Of a stretch of DNA of 64,000 nt, positions 42,971 to 51,937 are shown in pieces. A program made the translations under genes and the position numbers. Origin of the DNA: Taibaiella sp. KBW10 (GTDB lineage Bacteria > Bacteroidota > Bacteroidia > Chitinophagales > Chitinophagaceae); contig NZ_QAJI01000004.1 in assembly GCF_003852495.1 (NCBI RefSeq), positions 269,718 through 333,717 of the forward strand, in the 5' to 3' direction. Every line of letters starts with the position of its first letter. The first letter of the stretch is position 1. The notes below the pieces were generated by a model, which was given only the letters and a program-made list of their open reading frames with translations, did no database searches and had not been told where the DNA came from.

Positions 42971-45013
42971 ATGTATTCTATTCAATTGTACTCTAAAAAG
43001 TGGTTACTCTTATCAGCCACAGCTTTATTTATGGCACAGAACCCTATTCAGGCACAACAGAAAGTACCTGCCTTCCCCATTAGCGATTTAGACAAATCAG
43101 CACATGCCTGTGACGATTTTGATCAGTTTGCGAATGGAGGATGGAAGAAGAACAACCCTATTCCGAGCACAGAAAGCCGCTGGGGTGCCTTTGGTATCCT
43201 AGACAAAGAAAATAAAGATGTACGCCTCAAAGGAATCATTAAAGAGATCCTGGCGCAATCTAATTTAAAGAAGGGAACAGAAGCCCAACAAATTGCGGAC
43301 TTCTATAAAGCCTATTCAGATATCAATACCCTGAATAAATTAGGCGTGAGCCCGATAAAAAAATATGCCGATAAAATTAATGCGGTGAAAACGGTAAAAG
43401 AATGGACCAATCTATGCGGCGCACTGGATATTGCCGGTGTGGACGGTGTCCTTGGTTTCGGGATTTATGCCGATAAGAAAAACAGCAAATGGAATGCAAT
43501 ATATGCGGGCCAAAGTGGCCTGAGCCTGGGAGAAAAAGGGTTTTATTCCCGTGATGATTCGAGTGCAGTCGCCATTCGTAAAGAATTCGTAGGCCATATC
43601 AACAAAATGTTTAGTCTGGCGGGTTGGAAAGATAAAAACCCGGGTGAAACGATCCTCAAATTTGAAACGGCATTAGCCGCCTTACAATTATCCAATGTAG
43701 AGCTGAGAGATCCGATAAAGACTTATAATAAAATGCCTTACGGGGAATTCAAAACCCTGATCAAGGATTTTGATATGGACGGTTATCTGGCACATCAAGG
43801 CTTCAAAATAGATGTTGTTATTGTTCAGAATAAAGAATACCTGAGTCAATTGAATGCCTTGTTGAACAGTACCTCTGTGGATATTTTAAAACAATATTCC
43901 CGCTGGCAGTTATTGTCTTCTTTTGCAGGCTATCTTTCTGAAGACTTTCAAAATGAAGACTTCCGTTTCGGTAGTACTGTAATGCGTGGGGTAAAACAAC
44001 GCAAATCCATGGAAGAGCGTGCGACATCTGCCACCAATGGTATCATGGGTATGCCTTTGGGTAAACTGTTTGTTGCTAAATATTTCCCGGAAAGCTCCAA
44101 GCAAAAAGTAGCCGAAATGATTGAAAATGTACGCGTGGTTTTTGGTGAGCGCATCGATCAGTTGAGCTGGATGAGTCCCGAAACAAAAATTGAAGCCCGT
44201 AAAAAACTGGCTGCCTTTACTTATAAGATCGGATATCCTGATCAATGGAAAGATTATTCTACAATCGATATCAAATCCAATACACTGGTAGAAAATGTGA
44301 TCTCTGCAAGATTGTGGAGCCACAAAGAATCGATCAATAAAATAGGAAAAGAAGTAGATAAAAAAGACTGGGGCATGTCGCCACAAACGGTTAACGCTTA
44401 TTACAGCCCCTTGAATAATGAAGTGGTATTCCCTGCAGGAATATTACAACCGCCCTTCTTTAACCCGGATGCAGATGATGCGATCAACTATGGTGGTATC
44501 ATTGCCGTAATCGGTCATGAATTCAGCCATGGTTTCGATGATAAAGGTTCAAAGTATGATGCAGAAGGTAATATGAAAAACTGGTGGACAGAAGATGATC
44601 GTCAGAAATTTGATACCCTGGCCAATAAGTATATTGCTTATTTCGACAGTCGCGAAGTATTACCCGGATTAAACGTAAACGGAAAGTTGACCATTGGTGA
44701 GAATATCGCTGATCTGGGCGGTTTGACCCTTGCCTATCATGCCTTGGAGAAATCCTTAAAAGGAAAGCCGGAACCAGCCTTAATTGATGGCTATACCTGG
44801 CAACAACGTTTCTTCCTGGGTTGGGCACAAGTGTGGCATACCAATATTACGGAAGCGGCTTTACGCCAACAGGTGTTGACCGATCCGCATAGCCCGGCGC
44901 ATGACCGTATTAATGGCCCGATGCCGCACCTGATCGAATTCCATAAAGCATGGGATACAAAACAAGGTAATAAATTGTATTTACCCGAAACAGAAAGAAT
45001 CATTATCTGGTAA
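42971..45013 (+). CDS. M13 family metallopeptidase (PepO/neprilysin-like)
   Basis: A 680-residue exported zinc endopeptidase. A signal peptide ends near PIQAQ (~24). Catalytic motifs are NAYYSPLNNEVVFPAGILQPPFF, HEFSH (His516-His520), ENIADLGG (third ligand Glu577) and the C-terminal LPETERIIIW, the usual family ending. It should cleave peptides of up to about 40 residues in the periplasm. The ATG at 42971 is chosen because the signal peptide begins there; the open frame extends to 42848 without homology. Confidence 0.93.
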   Translation: MYSIQLYSKKWLLLSATALFMAQNPIQAQQKVPAFPISDLDKSAHACDDFDQFANGGWKKNNPIPSTESRWGAFGILDKENKDVRLKGIIKEILAQSNLKKGTEAQQIADFYKAYSDINTLNKLGVSPIKKYADKINAVKTVKEWTNLCGALDIAGVDGVLGFGIYADKKNSKWNAIYAGQSGLSLGEKGFYSRDDSSAVAIRKEFVGHINKMFSLAGWKDKNPGETILKFETALAALQLSNVELRDPIKTYNKMPYGEFKTLIKDFDMDGYLAHQGFKIDVVIVQNKEYLSQLNALLNSTSVDILKQYSRWQLLSSFAGYLSEDFQNEDFRFGSTVMRGVKQRKSMEERATSATNGIMGMPLGKLFVAKYFPESSKQKVAEMIENVRVVFGERIDQLSWMSPETKIEARKKLAAFTYKIGYPDQWKDYSTIDIKSNTLVENVISARLWSHKESINKIGKEVDKKDWGMSPQTVNAYYSPLNNEVVFPAGILQPPFFNPDADDAINYGGIIAVIGHEFSHGFDDKGSKYDAEGNMKNWWTEDDRQKFDTLANKYIAYFDSREVLPGLNVNGKLTIGENIADLGGLTLAYHALEKSLKGKPEPALIDGYTWQQRFFLGWAQVWHTNITEAALRQQVLTDPHSPAHDRINGPMPHLIEFHKAWDTKQGNKLYLPETERIIIW

Positions 45014-45045
45014 TCATATACCGGTCAAATATTATTTCCCGTTTT

Positions 45046-45074
45046 GTTGTGGCGCGCCGAAGGCGCGCCACAAC
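45046..45074. repeat. Perfect GC-rich hairpin
   Basis: GTTGTGGCGCGCC and GGCGCGCCACAAC are perfect 13-base arms around GAA, 32 bases after the peptidase stop. It lacks a real T run, so it may be a stem-loop of the mRNA end or a repeat rather than a standard terminator. Confidence 0.55.
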
Positions 45075-45181
45075 TGTTTTAGAGCAATTATACAAACTAA
45101 AATGAGCATCATTTTTTATGATAATAAAAAATATTTGAAAAGTTTTGTAACTTTTTTCCTCCGACAACGATTAACTATTAA

Positions 45182-45664
45182 ATGACCGCAAAAGAATACA
45201 ATATCACCGTAGAAGAATGGGCAGATGGCCTATACCGGTTTGCGTTCAAAACGCTGCAACATGCCGAAGATGCAAAAGATGTCGTCCAGCAAAGCTTTGA
45301 GACCCTATGGCTGAACCTGGAAGAAGTCTACTTTGAAAAGGCGAAAAGCTATCTGTTTACCGTGGCACACCGACGATGTATGGACCAATTCCGAAAGCCG
45401 AAGACAAGAGAACTGAACAACGAACATTTTTTAGAAACCACAAATATTAATAACACAAACGAATGGAAAGGATATCTACAAGAAGCACTGAAAATACTTG
45501 ATCAGCAAAGTAAGACCCTGATTTTATTAAAAGATTATGAAGGATACAGTTACGAAGAAATCAGCAAGATCACCACGCTCAACCTTACTCAGGTAAAAGT
45601 ATACCTGCACCGGGCCAGAAAAACACTAAAAGATTATCTCATCAGCAAAAAGCAAATTTTATAA
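45182..45664 (+). CDS. ECF-type RNA polymerase sigma factor
   Basis: A 160-residue group IV sigma factor. Region 2 (EEWADGLYRFAFKTLQHAEDAKDVVQQSFETLW) and region 4 (QSKTLILLKDYEGYSYEEISKITTLNLTQVKVYLHRARKTL) are both present, with no region 3. It overlaps the next gene by one base (TAATG), pointing to a sigma/anti-sigma pair. The upstream GTAAC near 45150 could be part of an autoregulated promoter, but this is weak. Confidence 0.92.
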   Translation: MTAKEYNITVEEWADGLYRFAFKTLQHAEDAKDVVQQSFETLWLNLEEVYFEKAKSYLFTVAHRRCMDQFRKPKTRELNNEHFLETTNINNTNEWKGYLQEALKILDQQSKTLILLKDYEGYSYEEISKITTLNLTQVKVYLHRARKTLKDYLISKKQIL

Positions 45665-46485
45665 TGAAACATACAGATATCACTTATATAGAGGAGCAAA
45701 TTATGCTGTTGGTCGATGGTGAATTAAACCCGGAGCAAGAGCAGGCGATCCTTGAAATTATAGATACTAAAGAGGCTTATCAGCAATTATATGCCGATTA
45801 CCTTTCTTTAAAACTGGATCCTCAAGACCATATGGTATATGCCTTTAAGGATGAGTTAAAGAAAACCATTCCATTGGTTGCCCCTGTTGCGGCTAAAAAG
45901 AAATGGCCTTTATATGCTGCGGCCGCTATTGCGCCTCTGGTACTCCTGTCTTCTTTATGGTTCTTTAACCAAGGGCAGCACACACCTGAACAAACAGTTG
46001 CTAAATCCCAGTTGCCCCCTGTTTTTACGAATCCAATCCCCACCAGCAGGCCTACTTCGACAAAGCCTTCAGGAAAAACCGTAAAACCACAGGCAACGAC
46101 AGAACCGAAGAAAGCAGATCGTATGGTGAATAAATCCAAACCCAATAATACCGGACTGGCACTACAGGTACCTGCACTACCTAAAGAAATAACAGCACAG
46201 CATACCAACGTACCCTTAATCCATACTCCGCAAGCCAATAAGTATGATGCAATCGCCATAGCCGGCAGCCCTGTAAACCCTATCGCAACACAGTATGTCG
46301 CTATCGAAACTATTGCCAATGAAGAAGACAATACGGACTTCGTTCGTAAATATGAAACGCCCAAAGGCTTGCTGGGCAATGTGATTAACGCAGGCAACTG
46401 GTTTTTTAAAGAAGAAAAATCAACAACAATTGAACTGTCATTAGGTAACAAAATCCATAAATCTTATACCATAACCCTAAAATAA
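45664..46485 (+). CDS. Probable anti-sigma factor
   Basis: A 273-residue protein with a cytoplasmic N-terminal part (~1-80, including QIMLLVDGELNPEQEQAILE, typical of anti-sigma N-domains), one membrane segment (~82-100) and a Pro/Thr-rich periplasmic tail. No zinc-binding His-Cys-Cys set is seen. Position next to the sigma factor, with a one-base overlap, is the main argument for the role. Confidence 0.72.
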   Translation: MKHTDITYIEEQIMLLVDGELNPEQEQAILEIIDTKEAYQQLYADYLSLKLDPQDHMVYAFKDELKKTIPLVAPVAAKKKWPLYAAAAIAPLVLLSSLWFFNQGQHTPEQTVAKSQLPPVFTNPIPTSRPTSTKPSGKTVKPQATTEPKKADRMVNKSKPNNTGLALQVPALPKEITAQHTNVPLIHTPQANKYDAIAIAGSPVNPIATQYVAIETIANEEDNTDFVRKYETPKGLLGNVINAGNWFFKEEKSTTIELSLGNKIHKSYTITLK

Positions 46486-46491
46486 ATAAAC

Positions 46492-47388
46492 ATGAAACAT
46501 TTACTCGTACTGGCCACTGCAGCCACATTATTAGGCACTGTAACCACCCAAGCTCAGGAAAAAACAAAAAAGATTACCAAAGAGCAAAAAGGGGATGTAG
46601 AACTCTACGTAATCGAAAATAAAACGCCCGGAGATACTACGAAAAAAAGCGATAAATATATTTCCATTACTACCAGCGGCGTTCGGGTAAGCGATACCAA
46701 GCAAGACGAGCGACGCGCGGAGAAAAGATTTCAGGTACAATGGGGTATGCTCGATCTGGGTTTAAATCTCTTGCAGGACAATACCGTCTATAATGTACAG
46801 GATGCTGCTTTAATGAATAATTTTAGTAACATTCCTAATGATAAAGTCAACAAAGACTTGTTCAGTCTGCAAAATGGCCGTTCCTGGAATGTAAATATTT
46901 ACCCGGTAATGTTTAATTATAAAGTAGTAAAAAATAAAAACTTCGGCATAAACCTGTACACCGGTGTAGGCTTGCAGATTTACAATTTCAGGTTCAATAA
47001 AAACATTTCATTTGTAAACGACCCGAATTATAAAATCGTAATGGACTCTGTTGCCTTTACTAAAAACAAACTATCCTTAAACTATCTTACCGTGCCTTTG
47101 ATGATCAATTTTAACCATAGAATTGATAAGAAAAACTGGTTGACCTATGGCTTCGGCGGTAGTGTAGGTTATCGCTTGAACAGCTGGACCAAGCAGGTTT
47201 CCGGAGAGAGAGGTAAAGATAAAAACCATGACCAGTTTAACTTTAGCAACTATAATGTAAACCTGAATGCAGAGATTGGTATTGGTAATGTGCGCTTCTA
47301 TGGCTCCTATCAAATAACCAATTTGTACAAAGATGCTTCTCTGACCCAACAACCGATCAGCTTCGGAATTCGCTTCGGAGGAATATAA
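46492..47388 (+). CDS. Outer-membrane beta-barrel protein of the sigma cassette
   Basis: A 298-residue exported protein. A signal peptide ends near TTQAQ (~22). A charged segment (~23-80) is followed by barrel-like strands (NFGINLYTGVGLQIYNF, WLTYGFGGSVGYRLN, ISFGIRFGGI). It starts 6 bases after the anti-sigma gene, so the three are co-expressed. It is probably a target or sensor of the cassette. Confidence 0.75.
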   Translation: MKHLLVLATAATLLGTVTTQAQEKTKKITKEQKGDVELYVIENKTPGDTTKKSDKYISITTSGVRVSDTKQDERRAEKRFQVQWGMLDLGLNLLQDNTVYNVQDAALMNNFSNIPNDKVNKDLFSLQNGRSWNVNIYPVMFNYKVVKNKNFGINLYTGVGLQIYNFRFNKNISFVNDPNYKIVMDSVAFTKNKLSLNYLTVPLMINFNHRIDKKNWLTYGFGGSVGYRLNSWTKQVSGERGKDKNHDQFNFSNYNVNLNAEIGIGNVRFYGSYQITNLYKDASLTQQPISFGIRFGGI

Positions 47389-47408
47389 TAATCGCATACC
47401 CTTTACAT

Positions 47409-47440
47409 AAAAAAGCCGGCTTGATGAAGCCGGCTTTTTT
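47409..47440 (+). terminator. Terminator of the sigma/anti-sigma/barrel operon
   Basis: AAAAAAGCCGGCTT and AAGCCGGCTTTTTT form a perfect 14-base stem with a GATG loop and T run. Confidence 0.95.
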
Positions 47441-47639
47441 ATGCCCTGAATATTACTTTATCGCAACCATATATTTTTATTACAGTGACAAGCAGTTGCT
47501 CATTTTACTCATCTGCGTATGGTCCAAAAGCAGTCCTGGTAAGCCTGCATCATTATTCCACACTTTTCGGTCGCCTTGTCGTAAAGTAAACGATTGTAAA
47601 ATTATTCCGGCAAATACTTGTTTGTTTTAAATTATGTAA

Positions 47640-47647
47640 TACATTTG
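47640..47647 (+). promoter_or_regulatory. Candidate -7 element of the arginine operon promoter
   Basis: TACATTTG matches TAnnTTTG exactly. A TTTT or TTTG lies 21-25 bases upstream, so the -33 part is imperfect. If used, the leader of the operon would be about 215 bases. Confidence 0.5.
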
Positions 47648-47708
47648 CCCCTCATTTTACAAATTGATTACAACACTTATATATCAATTTTCAGTCGATA
47701 CAGCAGAT

Positions 47709-47768
47709 ATGATTGCTGATAACTTATCGCACTTTAGCCCCAGATCATCGCGACAGGTGAACTGGTAG
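47709..47768 (+). other. Possible 19-codon leader peptide of the arginine operon
   Basis: ATG at 47709 opens a frame of 19 codons with Arg at positions 12 (AGA) and 15 (CGA), ending in TAG at 47766. The last codons fall inside the inverted repeat at 47751-47791. This geometry resembles transcription attenuation, but two Arg codons alone are weak evidence. Confidence 0.3.
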
Positions 47769-47791
47769 TAGTTGTTTACAAACTGCTGTCG
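47751..47791 (+). promoter_or_regulatory. Inverted repeat in the arginine leader
   Basis: CGACAG (47751) and CTGTCG (47786-47791) can pair, with a second possible stem inside (AGTTG against CAAACT). GTCCCTCTTTTT follows, which looks like a degenerate T run. It may be an attenuator. Confidence 0.35.
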
Positions 47792-47810
47792 GTCCCTCTT
47801 TTTATTTGAA

Positions 47811-47827
47811 ACACTAGCCACTAGTGT
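47811..47827 (+). promoter_or_regulatory. Palindrome upstream of the arginine operon
   Basis: ACACTAG-CCA-CTAGTGT is a perfect 7-base inverted repeat with a 3-base centre, 42 bases before the first start codon. It is a candidate operator or second leader hairpin. Confidence 0.4.
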
Positions 47828-47868
47828 CTTCTTTTCGTTTTCCGTTTTTTATTTTAAATAATTAATAA

Positions 47869-48564
47869 GTGCCAGATTCTAAGATAATTTTTCGCACTGC
47901 AGGGCAGGCAGACGTGTCTTATGCAACAACCATCATCAATGAGATGGAGCATAGTGCCCAAGTAAGGGGCACCGGTATTGCCAAACGGTCTCCCGATTAT
48001 ATTGCACAAAAAATGCTGGAGGGAAAGTCTGTCATAGCCCTTACGACCACCGGTATCTGGGTAGGCTTTTGCTATATCGAAACCTGGAGCCATGGCGCTT
48101 TTGTGGCCAACAGCGGCCTGATCGTCAATCCCGATTTTAGAGGCCATGGTGTCGCAAAAGAAATCAAAAAACAGATCTTTAACCTGAGTAAAACACTTTA
48201 TCCGCAGGCTAAAATATTTGGATTAACCACAGGGCTGGCCGTGATGAAAATCAATAGCGACCTGGGTTATGAGCCGGTGACGTATAGTGAACTGACACAG
48301 GAAGAACATTTCTGGTCGGGCTGTAAAAGCTGTGTCAATTATGAGATCCTCATGATGAAAGAACGCAAAAACTGCCTCTGTACTGCCATGATGTATGATC
48401 CGGAAGATCATTATACAGCCTCAGAAACCAAACAATTCTTTAAAGAGAAAAATAAAGTCCTGGCCCGTTTATTACGACTGAAGCGAAACAATATGCTAGG
48501 CAAACTATTGAAAGCACGCGCATTGAAAAAAGAAGAACGTAAATCAAAAAAAGAAATTTCATAA
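47869..48564 (+). CDS. GNAT acyltransferase, probable N-acylglutamate synthase
   Basis: A 231-residue GNAT protein. NSGLIVNPDFRGHGVAKEIKKQIF (~81-104) contains the acyl-CoA loop. A four-cysteine cluster (Cys152, 155, 169, 171; CxxC and CxC) suggests a metal-binding finger. The C-terminus is strongly basic. It heads the arginine operon, which lacks argA and argJ elsewhere in the window, so it most likely acylates glutamate. The start is GTG. Whether the donor is acetyl- or succinyl-CoA is not visible. Confidence 0.78.
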   Translation: MPDSKIIFRTAGQADVSYATTIINEMEHSAQVRGTGIAKRSPDYIAQKMLEGKSVIALTTTGIWVGFCYIETWSHGAFVANSGLIVNPDFRGHGVAKEIKKQIFNLSKTLYPQAKIFGLTTGLAVMKINSDLGYEPVTYSELTQEEHFWSGCKSCVNYEILMMKERKNCLCTAMMYDPEDHYTASETKQFFKEKNKVLARLLRLKRNNMLGKLLKARALKKEERKSKKEIS

Positions 48565-48586
48565 AAGGGAAATCGCATAAAAAATC

Positions 48587-49786
48587 ATGAAAAAAATTGT
48601 TTTAGGATTTAGTGGCGGGCTGGATACCAGCTATTGCGCCCAATACCTGAGTCAGGAGCTGGGCTATGAAGTGCATAGCGTGATTGTCAACACCGGTGGC
48701 TTTACGGCCGAAGAATTAAAGACGATCGAGGCGCATGCCTATACCTTGGGTGTGGCTTCCCATACAAGCATAGATGCCGTACATCACTATTACGACAGCA
48801 TTATCAAATACCTCGTCTTTGGCAATTGTCTTAAAAACAATACCTATCCCTTAAGTGTAAGTGCTGAAAGGCTGTGCCAGGCCATACATATAGCCAATCA
48901 TGCCAAAGCAATACAGGCCGATGCCGTCGCGCATGGCAGTACCGGGGCAGGCAACGATCAGGTGCGTTTTGATATGGTTTTTCACCAGGTAATACCGGGT
49001 GTGGAGATTATTACCCCAATACGCGATCAGCAATTGAGCCGTGCAGAAGAGATTGCCTACCTTAAAAGCAAAGGCATAGCCATGGACTTTGAAAAAGCGG
49101 CTTATAGCATCAATAAAGGGTTATGGGGCACCAGCATAGGTGGTAAGGAAACCTTACAAAGCCACGGGATGCTTCCAGAAGAGGCCTGGCCCACTGCCTG
49201 TACCAAAACAGAAATGGAAAAGGTAACCCTGGAGTTTATTCATGGAGAATTGAAGGCCGTTAATGACCGGAATTTTGCCCATCCGGTGGCTGCTATTCAA
49301 TACTTGCAGCAGATCGCGGGACCTTTTGGTATCGGTAGAGATATTCATATTGGAGACACCATTATCGGTATTAAAGGCAGGGTAGGCTTTGAAGCTGCAG
49401 CGCCCATGGTGATCCTTAAAGCACACCATACCTTAGAGAAGCATGTGCTTACCAAATGGCAATTGCAATGGAAAGATACCCTGGCGCAGTTCTATGCCAA
49501 CTGGCTGCATGAAGGGCAATTGTTAGATCCGGTGATGAAAGATATCGAAGCCTTTTTTGAAAACAGCCAGCAACAGGTAAATGGTAAAGTCTTTGTTCAC
49601 CTCTATCCTTACCGTTTTATGATTGCAGGAATAGAGAGTGCACATGATCTCATGCACAATGCTTTCGGGCAATACGGAGAGATGAACAGCGGCTACACCG
49701 GAGCAGATGTAAGAGGATTCAGTACCATATTTGGCAACCAGGTAAAAATCTGGAATGCCGTAAACAACAGACCAAAACAAGACTAA
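48587..49786 (+). CDS. argG: Argininosuccinate synthase
   Basis: A 399-residue enzyme joining citrulline and aspartate with ATP. IVLGFSGGLDTSYCA is the PP-loop. VAHGSTGAGNDQVRFD and SINKGLWGTSIGGKE are substrate motifs. Length matches the family, with a clear ATG. It follows the GNAT gene by 22 bases and precedes argC by one base. Confidence 0.96.
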   Translation: MKKIVLGFSGGLDTSYCAQYLSQELGYEVHSVIVNTGGFTAEELKTIEAHAYTLGVASHTSIDAVHHYYDSIIKYLVFGNCLKNNTYPLSVSAERLCQAIHIANHAKAIQADAVAHGSTGAGNDQVRFDMVFHQVIPGVEIITPIRDQQLSRAEEIAYLKSKGIAMDFEKAAYSINKGLWGTSIGGKETLQSHGMLPEEAWPTACTKTEMEKVTLEFIHGELKAVNDRNFAHPVAAIQYLQQIAGPFGIGRDIHIGDTIIGIKGRVGFEAAAPMVILKAHHTLEKHVLTKWQLQWKDTLAQFYANWLHEGQLLDPVMKDIEAFFENSQQQVNGKVFVHLYPYRFMIAGIESAHDLMHNAFGQYGEMNSGYTGADVRGFSTIFGNQVKIWNAVNNRPKQD

Positions 49787-49787
49787 G

Positions 49788-50771
49788 ATGAAAACAATAA
49801 GAATAGGTATTATCGGTGGCGCAGGCTATACCGGCGGAGAGTTGATCCGGGTATTAGTACAACACCCGGTTTCGGAAATTGTTTTTGTACACAGCAGGAG
49901 CAATGCAGGCAAAGCAGTTACTTCCGTACATCGGGACCTGATCGGAGAAACGGATTTGTATTTCACCGATACCCATACACAGGAGATTGACTTATTGTTT
50001 CTGTGCCTGGGTCATGGAGCATCCCGGGCCTTTTTGGAGCACAATACTATAAAGGAACATATCAAAGTGATTGATCTGGCGAATGATTTTCGCATACAGG
50101 ATCAGGCTTTATGGAAAGGCCATGCTTTTATATATGGTTTACCGGAGCTGCAAAAGGAAAAAATAAAGACGGCGCAATACCTGGCTAATCCCGGCTGTTT
50201 TGCTACGGCCATCCAATTGGGTTTGCTGCCCTTAGCCGCAGCGGGTGTGTTAGGAGCCGTTTATACTACGGGAATTACCGGTAGTACCGGCGCCGGCCAG
50301 TCATTAAGCAGTACCAGCCACTTTAGTTGGCGTGCCAATAATATTCAAGCTTATAAAACGCTGAGCCACCAACACCTGACAGAAATAGGGCAGTCCTTAA
50401 AACAATTACAAGCCGATATCCCTGCCGATGCGGTACATTTTATACCCTGGCGCGGCGACTTTCCCAGAGGTATCTTCGTGAGTACACAATTAAAAAATGA
50501 TCTGTCCTTAGATGCATTATACACTCTATATGAACATTACTACCGGGAACATCCTTTTGTACACCTTAGTAAAGATCCCATCGACCTGAAGCAAGTGGTG
50601 AATACCAACAAATGTCTGATCCAGATTGAAAAGCAAGGGGAGGACACTGTCATACACAGTACTATCGATAACCTGTTGAAAGGCGCTGTAGGTCAGGCAG
50701 TACAAAATATGAACCTGATGTTTGGCCTGGAAGAAATGACCGGCTTGCACTTAAAATCTTTAGTTTTTTAA
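49788..50771 (+). CDS. argC: N-acetyl-gamma-glutamyl-phosphate reductase
   Basis: A 327-residue NADPH-dependent reductase. IGIIGGAGYTGGELIRVL is the nucleotide-binding loop, VIDLANDFRI follows, and ANPGCFATAIQLGLLPL contains the catalytic Cys. TGSTGAGQSLSSTSHFSWR is a substrate motif. It could act on acetyl or succinyl substrates. It starts one base after argG. Confidence 0.95.
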   Translation: MKTIRIGIIGGAGYTGGELIRVLVQHPVSEIVFVHSRSNAGKAVTSVHRDLIGETDLYFTDTHTQEIDLLFLCLGHGASRAFLEHNTIKEHIKVIDLANDFRIQDQALWKGHAFIYGLPELQKEKIKTAQYLANPGCFATAIQLGLLPLAAAGVLGAVYTTGITGSTGAGQSLSSTSHFSWRANNIQAYKTLSHQHLTEIGQSLKQLQADIPADAVHFIPWRGDFPRGIFVSTQLKNDLSLDALYTLYEHYYREHPFVHLSKDPIDLKQVVNTNKCLIQIEKQGEDTVIHSTIDNLLKGAVGQAVQNMNLMFGLEEMTGLHLKSLVF

Positions 50772-50781
50772 TCCATACCAT

Positions 50782-51927
50782 ATGAATTTATTTGACGTAT
50801 ATCCCATCAATCCTATCAATATTGTAAAAGCTTCAGGTTCTTATGTATGGGACGAAAAAGGGCAATCCTATCTCGATATGTATGGCGGCCATGCCGTGAT
50901 CAGTATCGGGCATACCCATCCGCATTGGACAAAAGCCATCAGCAAACAATTACAGGAAATTGCCTTTTACTCTAACTCAATTCAGATTCCGATACAGCAA
51001 CAATTGGCTGATAAACTGGGTCAGGTCTCAGATAAAAAGGACTACCAGTTGTTCTTGTGCAACAGTGGCGCAGAGGCCAATGAAAATGCAATGAAGCTAG
51101 CCTCATTTCATACCAATAGAAAAAAGATCATTGCTTTTAGCAAAGCCTTTCATGGACGCACTTCCTTAGCGGTAAGTGCCACGGATAACAAAAGCAATAT
51201 TGCTCCCGTCAATGAAACAGATAATATTATTTTCCTGCCCTTTAACGATGTGACGGCATTAGCAGAAACATTCGCTACGGAAGGCCATGATATCGCTGCA
51301 GTAATTACAGAAGGTATACAGGGTGTAGGTGGCATTAATATGGCCAGCGTACCGTTTTTACAGGCCATCAGGGCTTTATGCGATCAATACGGAGCACTAT
51401 ATATTGCCGACAGTGTACAATGCGGTTATGGACGCTCCGGTAAATTTTTTAGTCATGATTATGCCGAAGTCAATGCAGATATCTATACTATGGCAAAAGG
51501 CATGGGCAATGGTTTTCCCGTAGCCGGTATCATTATTGCACCGCATATTCATCCCAAACACTTTATGCTGGGCACCACCTTCGGAGGCAATCACCTGGCT
51601 TGCGCTGCAGCATTAGCCGTTTTGGAAGTGATCGAAAAGGAGCATTTGATCACACATGCTTTAGAGATGGGTAACTACCTGATGGAAGCCTTAAGGCAAG
51701 TGGCACCCCTGGAAAACGTGCGCGGCCATGGACTCATGATCGGCTTCGATGTGCCGGAAAGCATTGCATCTTTAAAAAAGCATTTACTGCAAAAGCATTT
51801 TATTTTCACCGGAGAGGCGAAACCCAATGTGATTCGTTTATTGCCGAGTTTAGCCTTAACGAAAGCAGATGCCGATCTGTTCTTAACCGAGCTCAGAAAG
51901 GCCATACACACTTTACAAAACACTTAA
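50782..51927 (+). CDS. argD: Acetylornithine-type aminotransferase
   Basis: A 381-residue PLP class III aminotransferase. YLDMYGGHAVISIGHTHP, NSGAEANENAMKLA, FHGRTSLAV and the PLP lysine in TMAKGMGNGFPVAG are visible, as is GTTFGGNHLACAAA. It transaminates N-acyl-glutamate semialdehyde to N-acyl-ornithine. Slightly shorter than E. coli ArgD, as usual here. It is within the operon, 10 bases after argC. Confidence 0.94.
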   Translation: MNLFDVYPINPINIVKASGSYVWDEKGQSYLDMYGGHAVISIGHTHPHWTKAISKQLQEIAFYSNSIQIPIQQQLADKLGQVSDKKDYQLFLCNSGAEANENAMKLASFHTNRKKIIAFSKAFHGRTSLAVSATDNKSNIAPVNETDNIIFLPFNDVTALAETFATEGHDIAAVITEGIQGVGGINMASVPFLQAIRALCDQYGALYIADSVQCGYGRSGKFFSHDYAEVNADIYTMAKGMGNGFPVAGIIIAPHIHPKHFMLGTTFGGNHLACAAALAVLEVIEKEHLITHALEMGNYLMEALRQVAPLENVRGHGLMIGFDVPESIASLKKHLLQKHFIFTGEAKPNVIRLLPSLALTKADADLFLTELRKAIHTLQNT

Positions 51928-51937
51928 ATATTTTGTT

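Noticed and set aside
45822-46451. Minus-strand frame of 209 codons
   Set aside because: Antisense to the anti-sigma gene, whose one-base overlap with the sigma factor and membrane layout are convincing.
47421-47630. Plus-strand open frame after the barrel gene
   Set aside because: It begins inside the terminator stem and has no coding character.
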